NCBI RefSeq assembly: GCF_032970905.1 | Contig: NZ_JAWJZA010000011.1 | Length of the DNA: 64,000 nucleotides | Strand: one strand, 5' to 3' | Source: Veillonella absiana | GTDB lineage: Bacteria; Bacillota; Negativicutes; Veillonellales; Veillonellaceae | The notes under the pieces: generated by a model | Seen by the model: the letters and a program-made list of their open reading frames with translations, nothing else | The model's database searches: none | Told to the model about the DNA's origin: nothing | Shown: one piece after another, positions 61,169 through 64,000 of the stretch | Layout of the letters: every line of letters begins with the position of its first letter | Numbering within the stretch: the stretch's first letter is position 1 | Program-made: the position numbers and the translations under genes

Positions 61169-61657
61169 ATGAGTTCTACGAAAAAACTAACTATTTCTGC
61201 CATGGTTGTGGCCTTGTATATCGTTGTTTTATATCTAACACAAAGCGTTTCATTTGGAGCGTACCAAATTCGTATTGCTACATCATTATATGCACTTGCT
61301 TATGCCTTTCCGTTTTTGATGGTGCCCATGGGCGTAGCCAATTTAATTTCTAATTTGCTCTTTGGGGGGCTTGGTCCATTGGATATGTTCGGTGGATTTA
61401 TGGTAGGTGTTATTACAACAGGACTTATCGTGTTGATTCGTAAATACGAAATGAATACGTGGTGGATTGTGTTGCCTATCATCTTTGTACCAGCTCTGTG
61501 CGTACCCTTGTGGTTATCCTATTTGCTTGATTTGCCATATGCTATGTTGGTGACAAATTTAGTAGTGGGTCAGACCATCCCAGCGATCTTGGGTGCTACG
61601 TTGATTCGTGTACTATCTCGTAGAGCAGCTATGGCAGCTGTCATGGGGATTCGTTAA
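61169..61657 (+). CDS. queT: Queuosine-precursor ECF transporter S component
   Basis: A 162-residue membrane protein with about five helices of the QueT (COG4708) family; typical segments are QIRIATSLYALAYAFPFL and GGLGPLDMFGGFMVGV. It captures a deazapurine such as preQ1 or preQ0 and works with the shared ECF ATPases encoded elsewhere. ATG 61169 follows AAGGAGGTG. The riboswitch upstream supports the substrate. Confidence 0.92.
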   Translation: MSSTKKLTISAMVVALYIVVLYLTQSVSFGAYQIRIATSLYALAYAFPFLMVPMGVANLISNLLFGGLGPLDMFGGFMVGVITTGLIVLIRKYEMNTWWIVLPIIFVPALCVPLWLSYLLDLPYAMLVTNLVVGQTIPAILGATLIRVLSRRAAMAAVMGIR

Positions 61658-61710
61658 ATTTTCCTTGGTGAAAGTTAACTTTAGCACTACAATATAAAAT
61701 AGAATGGACA

Positions 61711-61755
61711 TAAAAAGACCTAGTAATGATCGTTAATGATGATTACTAGGTCTTA
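61711..61755. terminator. Bidirectional terminator between queT and the glutamate dehydrogenase gene
   Basis: Stem AAGACCTAGTAAT with its complement; A-run on one side and TTAATTT on the other, between convergent genes. Confidence 0.8.
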
Positions 61756-61844
61756 ATTTATTTACAGATATTTGTTCGCACTAGCAATTACCATTGGTGC
61801 GATTAATAGCCAACATAACTGAATTGACTGTTATCTATTGAAAA

Positions 61845-63101
61845 TTAGCAGTTATATCCGTGTAATTTAATTGCTGCAGTTAACCGTTGCAATGCTAACA
61901 TATAAGCCGCTAAGCGGAATGGAACATTATATTTTTCTTTAATTTCCCATACTGCATTAAAGCTATTTTGCATATTAACTTTCAAGCGTTCGTTAACTTC
62001 TTCTTCAGACCAGTAGAAACCAGCTTTATTTTGTACCCATTCATAATAGGATACTACAACACCACCGCCATTAGCGAGTACGTCAGGGATGATTGTGGTA
62101 CCTTTTTCAGTGAAGTATGCATCTGCATCATTAGTTAACGGTCCATTTGCACCTTCTAGGATAATACGAGCTTTAATATTTTTCATGTTATCTGCATTGA
62201 CTTGGTTTTCAAGAGCAGCGAGGTACAAAACGTCCACATCAAGATCTAATAATTCTTCATGACCGATAATTGTTAAGCCTTCTTCTGTATAACCATCAAG
62301 GGAACGGCCATGAGAATTAGCGTATACATAAGCTGCTTCAACATCGATACCATCTGCTTTGTAGTAGGCGTTGTTAACATCGCCGATACCAACAACTTTG
62401 CCACCAGCGCGACTGATGAGGAGAGCACCCACAGAGCCTACATTACCAAAGCCTTGTACGGCTACGGCCATCTTGGATAAATCAAGATGTTCGCGTTCTA
62501 GGTAAGTTTGTAAGGCGATGAGACAACCACGACCAGTTGCTTCGTTTCTACCAAGGGAACCGCCTACTTCAATAGGTTTACCAGTAACAACACCAGGACT
62601 CCATTCACCTTTTAATGTGCTATATTCATCAACAATCCAGCTCATAACTTGTCCATTTGTATTTACATCTGGTGCTGGAACGTCTGTATTTACACCGATG
62701 ATAGGGGCGATACGACGCGTAAAGTTACGTGTTAATCTTTCTAGTTCACGAATGGATAATGTTTTTGGATCTACTTTGATGCCACCTTTACCACCGCCAT
62801 AAGGGAGGTTGGCAATGGCATTTTTTATTGTCATCCAAGCAGCAAGAGCGCGTACTTCATTTTCATCTGCATCAGGGTGGAAACGAAGACCGCCTTTTGC
62901 ACTACCACGAATTGTAGAATGTTGGCAACGATAGCCTTCATATACTTTTACATCTCCATTATCTAATTGTAATGGGATAGAAACTTTTAATTCTCGTTCT
63001 GGATGTCGGATTACTTCATAATCATTGCGCGTTAATCCTAATTGATTTGCTGCTGCATCCAATGTGTTTAACATGTTTTCATAAGGGTTGTAAGTACTCA
63101 T
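61845..63101 (-). CDS. gdhA: Glutamate dehydrogenase
   Basis: A 418-residue Glu/Leu/Phe/Val dehydrogenase. The active-site segments are KGGLRFHPDADENEVRAL and LPYGGGKGGIKVDP (catalytic lysines), and the NAD(P) fold is at VQGFGNVGSVGALL. It interconverts glutamate and 2-oxoglutarate plus ammonia; the length and sequence fit the hexameric class common in Firmicutes. GAGGTG precedes the ATG at 63101. Confidence 0.95.
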   Translation of the reverse strand: MSTYNPYENMLNTLDAAANQLGLTRNDYEVIRHPERELKVSIPLQLDNGDVKVYEGYRCQHSTIRGSAKGGLRFHPDADENEVRALAAWMTIKNAIANLPYGGGKGGIKVDPKTLSIRELERLTRNFTRRIAPIIGVNTDVPAPDVNTNGQVMSWIVDEYSTLKGEWSPGVVTGKPIEVGGSLGRNEATGRGCLIALQTYLEREHLDLSKMAVAVQGFGNVGSVGALLISRAGGKVVGIGDVNNAYYKADGIDVEAAYVYANSHGRSLDGYTEEGLTIIGHEELLDLDVDVLYLAALENQVNADNMKNIKARIILEGANGPLTNDADAYFTEKGTTIIPDVLANGGGVVVSYYEWVQNKAGFYWSEEEVNERLKVNMQNSFNAVWEIKEKYNVPFRLAAYMLALQRLTAAIKLHGYNC

Positions 63102-63504
63102 AAAAATCACCTCGTTAATAAACAGCTTGCATGAAACGGAAATGGTTTCGCATTGTGTTTTGCATACAATGCATTAATATTATTTCTATACATATAATTA
63201 TAAACGATTATTTGGTAAAAGTCTTTCAATTGCATGCAACTATATTCTATAGTTTGATCTATGCAGAGTAGATAAACATAGGTCCCTTTACAATAAACAA
63301 GCAATGAAATTCGATGAAAAAGTGCAGTTGAGGCAAATGCGGAGGGAATAGAATATACCTTGTCATAAAAACTAGAAGATCAAGGTGAAGTAAAAGGTGT
63401 AAGAAAATAAAAACAACCGTTAAGGGTCATGCTCAACGGCTGTTACTTTCACCAAAATGATTTTATCAAAACAGTATTACCAAATTGGTGAATAGGATAT
63501 GGAA
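63102..63504. other. Intergenic region upstream of gdhA
   Basis: It contains the gdhA leader, ACTTTCACC (63445-63453) and the terminator of the symporter gene; the rest is AT-rich without a supported gene. Confidence 0.45.
63412..63444 (-). terminator. Terminator after the alanine/sodium symporter gene
   Basis: Stem AACAACCGTT paired with AACGGCTGTT (one wobble); the minus strand continues with TTTTTATTTT. It lies 61 bp past the stop. Confidence 0.8.
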
Positions 63505-63999
63505 TTATTTATCAAATTTACCAGCACTGCTGTCTGTAGTCTGACCGTCACCCCACCAGATGATGCCCTCTTGTTTAGGCAATAGGGACCGGTGGAATAC
63601 AGGTGTTTCGATGCCAGCTCGTTTTTGTGCGATATAGTCGTCCAATGCCAAACCAGCTTGGCGGCCCATACGAACAATGGCACTTACATTTGTCAATACG
63701 AGGAAGCCCATGAATAAATCTGCTAGGTTCCAAACAAGATCAAGGGAGGCAATACCACCGAGGAATGTCATAGCGATAACACCAACGCGGAACAGTTGAA
63801 GATAGATTTTTTTATCTGTCAAATGGCTGATATTGATTTCCCCATAGTAGTAGTTACCAACGATGGAACTGAAGGAGAACATGATGATGAATACCGCTAC
63901 TGCATAGGGCGCCCAGGAGCCGAGTTCTTGAGCTAAGTTGTATTGTACAAGGGCCACACCAGTTAAGCCGGTTGTGCTATAATCACCAACGATTAACAC
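63505..63999 (-). CDS. Sodium:alanine symporter (AGCS family), C-terminal part
   Basis: The last 164 or so residues of an AlsT/DagA-type sodium-coupled amino acid symporter; the gene continues beyond the window. Typical segments are FSFSSIVGNYYYGEINISHL and DLVWNLADLFMGFLVLTNVS. The family imports alanine or glycine with sodium. The tail ends in a hydrophilic segment of about 35 residues. Confidence 0.85.
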   Translation of the reverse strand: MLIVGDYSTTGLTGVALVQYNLAQELGSWAPYAVAVFIIMFSFSSIVGNYYYGEINISHLTDKKIYLQLFRVGVIAMTFLGGIASLDLVWNLADLFMGFLVLTNVSAIVRMGRQAGLALDDYIAQKRAGIETPVFHRSLLPKQEGIIWWGDGQTTDSSAGKFDK

Positions 64000-64000
64000 A

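Overview
The window looks like chromosome of a Veillonella-type Negativicute: an anaerobic, lactate-fermenting diderm in the Firmicutes lineage. The evidence is a lactate permease next to a type-2 malate/lactate dehydrogenase, a giant two-headed 2-hydroxyacyl-CoA dehydratase activase, lipoproteins with clear lipoboxes, Firmicutes-style GGAGG ribosome sites and low GC. The genus call is inference from gene content; no rRNA lies in the window.

Layout. 1-462: broken IS30-type transposase and a gene-free stretch. 463-4812: giant activase. 4935-9512 (minus): Bcr/CflA exporter, lactate permease, malate/lactate dehydrogenase. 10220-13867: molybdopterin oxidoreductase, then a BrnQ carrier. 14081-21760: GldA-like dehydrogenase, DUF1653, HAD and VOC proteins, cyclophilin lipoprotein, GIY-YIG protein, YwiB-like protein, argS, pyrG. 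21770-23566: repeats, a dead peroxiredoxin and a live AhpC. 24006-25442: Rrf2/CymR-like regulator and cysK. 25456-29067: a pair of structured repeats around a small gene, a secreted tannase-like hydrolase (minus) and a nitroreductase. 29292-34712 (minus): fruK-fruA, an NhaC-type antiporter, dapF. 34932-37026: ptsI and ptsH. 37032-38471: repeats interleaved with gene remnants. 38483-43103: CsoR, GT51 transglycosylase, argG-argH. 43154-44261: candidate small RNA or attenuator, then a dead metallophosphoesterase joined to foreign sequence. 44476-46065: potE behind a long structured leader. 46397-52107: cobalamin riboswitch and a Nik/Opp-type ABC transporter. 52203-63999: DUF3829 lipoprotein (minus), PLD-helicase, NUDIX, sulfurtransferase, small membrane protein, exonuclease III, queC, nagZ, preQ1-controlled queT, glutamate dehydrogenase (minus) and the end of an alanine/sodium symporter (minus).

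How the genes fit together. Lactate enters by LldP and is probably oxidised by the neighbouring dehydrogenase. The organism's propionate pathway is B12-dependent, which suits a cobalamin-repressed metal transporter, probably for cobalt. The PTS proteins EI, HPr, FruA and FruK make a complete fructose route within 8 kb. QueC and QueT cover synthesis and uptake of queuosine precursors.

The most unusual content is not protein-coding. Two families of structured intergenic repeats have conserved loops inside stems that differ from copy to copy (family A: 25456-25532 and 26144-26220; family B: at least six sites). They cluster around decayed genes. The window also holds a strong promoter-leader-terminator unit at 43154-43301 with mutually exclusive hairpins, and an intergenic 9-mer (ACTTTCACC or its complement) that recurs far more often than expected. 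I saw no tRNA, rRNA or CRISPR array.
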